Assembly: GCA_013152215.1 (NCBI GenBank)
Contig: JAADGT010000029.1
Span: 1 to 15,826 of the forward strand
DNA: 15,826 nt
Source: Deltaproteobacteria bacterium
GTDB taxonomy: Bacteria; Desulfobacterota; Deferrisomatia; Deferrisomatales; Deferrisomataceae
Direction of reading: 5' to 3'
Below the pieces are notes generated by a model. The model did no database searches, had not been told where the DNA came from, and worked only from the letters and a program-made list of their open reading frames with translations. Position numbers and translations under genes: made by a program. Position 1 is the first letter of the stretch, and each line of letters opens with the position of its first letter. Below are positions 15,091-15,826 of the stretch, piece by piece.

Positions 15091-15467
15091 AGCCTCGACC
15101 GTACACGGAGTCGGTGCTGGTGGTGGACGACACCGAGTTCATGGCCCGGGTGCTGGCCGACATGCTCAGCGGAGCCGGGTACCGGGTCCTGGTGGCGCTG
15201 AGCGGCCCCGAGGCCCTAAAGATGTACGAACGCGAGCTCCCCGACGTCGTGACCCTGGACGTGGTCATGCCCGGCATGGACGGGATCCAGGTGTTGCGGC
15301 TGCTGCGCGATATCGACCCGGCCTGCCGGGTGATCATGGTCTCGGCGGTGGGCCACGAGGCCAAGGTGCTCGAGGCCGTGCAGCTGGGGGCCCGGAATTA
15401 CGTGCTCAAGCCCGTGGACAAGGACAAGCTCCTCGGCGCGGTGCGAAGGGCGCTGGACGAGTACTGA
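15087..15467 (+). CDS. Single-domain response regulator (CheY-like receiver)
   Basis: A 126-residue stand-alone receiver. It has the acidic pair Asp14-Asp15 (VLVVDDTEFM), phospho-acceptor Asp58 in VVTLDVVMPGMDG, Ser86 in VSA and Lys108 in NYVLKPVDK, so all phosphorelay residues are present. There is no output domain, so it must act through protein partners (motor switch, phosphotransfer or allostery). The GTG start overlaps the nadB stop (GTGA), with GGAGGGAGG just upstream, showing tight coupling to nadB. Its kinase is unknown; the only kinase in the window lies 12 kb away on the other strand. The stop codon sits in the palindrome TGATACGTATCA. Confidence 0.93.
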   Translation: MKPRPYTESVLVVDDTEFMARVLADMLSGAGYRVLVALSGPEALKMYERELPDVVTLDVVMPGMDGIQVLRLLRDIDPACRVIMVSAVGHEAKVLEAVQLGARNYVLKPVDKDKLLGAVRRALDEY

Positions 15468-15512
15468 TACGTATCAACCAGATGACAAAATAGGCGCACT
15501 TCCATGTAACTT

Positions 15513-15596
15513 CGGTCGTCGGTCAACGGTCGACGGTCTTCGGTCCAGGGCCTTCGGCCCGCTTGAAGGCTGGAAGGCCAAGAGGCTAGAAGGCTT
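15513..15596. repeat. Repeat blocks P and Q downstream of the response regulator
   Basis: Block P has five uninterrupted heptads of CGGTCNN (15513-15547), followed by the hairpin GGGCCTTCGGCCC (15548-15560). Block Q has octads GCTTGAAG, GCTGGAAG, GCCAAGAG, GCTAGAAG and a partial GCTT (15561-15596). The P-to-Q junction is the same as at 3897-3958, including the leading AACTTCGGTCG. The 15468-15512 stretch before it holds nothing I can name. Confidence 0.85.
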
Positions 15597-15826
15597 ATTA
15601 ACCCGGCGGATAAACAGGCGCTATCGCTCCCTGCTCGGGGGGCAAGGGACCTGCCGGAGAGCCGGGTGCGGCCCCTTAGCTCGCCGCGCAGCGCCTCTGA
15701 CGGTCGGACCGCAAACGGGTTTGGATTCCACCGGGTTGTCATGAAACCAGCTCTTCGGTCCCGTGCCTGCGCGGCGAATCTCGATGCCCGGCTTCGCGCC
15801 CGGCCGGAGGCAGGTCCCTTGCCCCG
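15597..15826. repeat. Block S and complete palindromic element T
   Basis: Block S (15597-15638) starts ATTAACCCGGCGG and matches 2695-2735. Element T (15639-15825, 187 bp) has perfect 17-bp terminal inverted repeats: GGGGCAAGGGACCTGCC at 15639-15655 and its inverse at 15809-15825. Further inward GCCGGG/CCCGGC and CTCGCCGCGCAG/CTGCGCGGCGAA pair, leaving a ~70-bp variable centre with the conserved GTCATGAAACCA. No transposase-like ORF exists inside, so it is MITE- or REP-like. Confidence 0.85.

Noticed and set aside
15465..15476. Perfect palindrome TGATACGTATCA at the receiver stop codon
   Set aside because: A few 12-bp palindromes are expected by chance in 15.8 kb, and there is no second copy or T-tract to support a function.
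1..15826. CRISPR array
   Set aside because: The periodic arrays have 7-8 bp units without unique spacers of CRISPR length; no cas genes are present.

Overview
The window is a GC-rich (roughly 65-70 %), densely packed bacterial chromosome segment. It has 13 protein-coding genes, no RNA genes, no transposase and no CRISPR. The dense ilvB-ilvN-ilvC-leuA-leuC-leuD run, the soluble PAS histidine kinase, the stand-alone receiver and the very GC-rich codon use suggest a free-living, probably anaerobic, deltaproteobacterium-like organism (Desulfuromonadota or Deferrisomatota type). This is an inference without database support.

Layout. At 1-317 a truncated copy of a palindromic repeat is followed by structured non-coding DNA. 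On the minus strand, a histidine kinase overlaps hemH by 4 bp (318-2653). A THUMP-type RNA methyltransferase lies at 2811-3992, and its first ~38 codons are written in repeat DNA. The branched-chain amino acid block is also on the minus strand, in transcription order: DUF465 protein and ilvD (13254 to 11348), then a repeat-filled gap, ilvB and ilvN (10980 to 8790), another repeat-filled gap, and ilvC, leuA, leuC, leuD (8476 to 4067). Acetolactate synthase, ketol-acid reductoisomerase and dihydroxyacid dehydratase give the shared valine/isoleucine route. LeuA and LeuCD then start the leucine branch; leuB and ilvE are not here. On the plus strand, nadB (L-aspartate oxidase) overlaps a single-domain response regulator by 4 bp (13519-15467), diverging from the DUF465/ilvD unit. 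A good sigma70-type promoter (TTGACA, 17 bp, TAGGAT) on the minus strand lies in that divergent gap.

The enzymes are ordinary housekeeping genes. The unusual part is the DNA between them. Most sizeable gaps are filled by one modular repeat family made of recurring blocks: (P) a heptad array of CGGTCNN followed by a small GGGCC/GGCCC hairpin; (Q) an octad array with consensus GCTRGRAN; (R) a ~70-90 bp block ending in GGGGGCATGGGG; (S) a ~40 bp block starting ATTAACCCGGCG; and (T) a ~190 bp imperfect palindrome with, in the best copy, perfect 17-bp terminal inverted repeats. One gap also holds two inverted heptad arrays (CAGNNNN x5 facing CTGNNNN x5) in exact pairing register. The blocks occur in different combinations at six places, always in the same orientation, and the sequence begins and ends inside T copies. 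This mosaic is the best candidate for something not previously described. Whether it is mobile, structural or regulatory cannot be decided from sequence alone.
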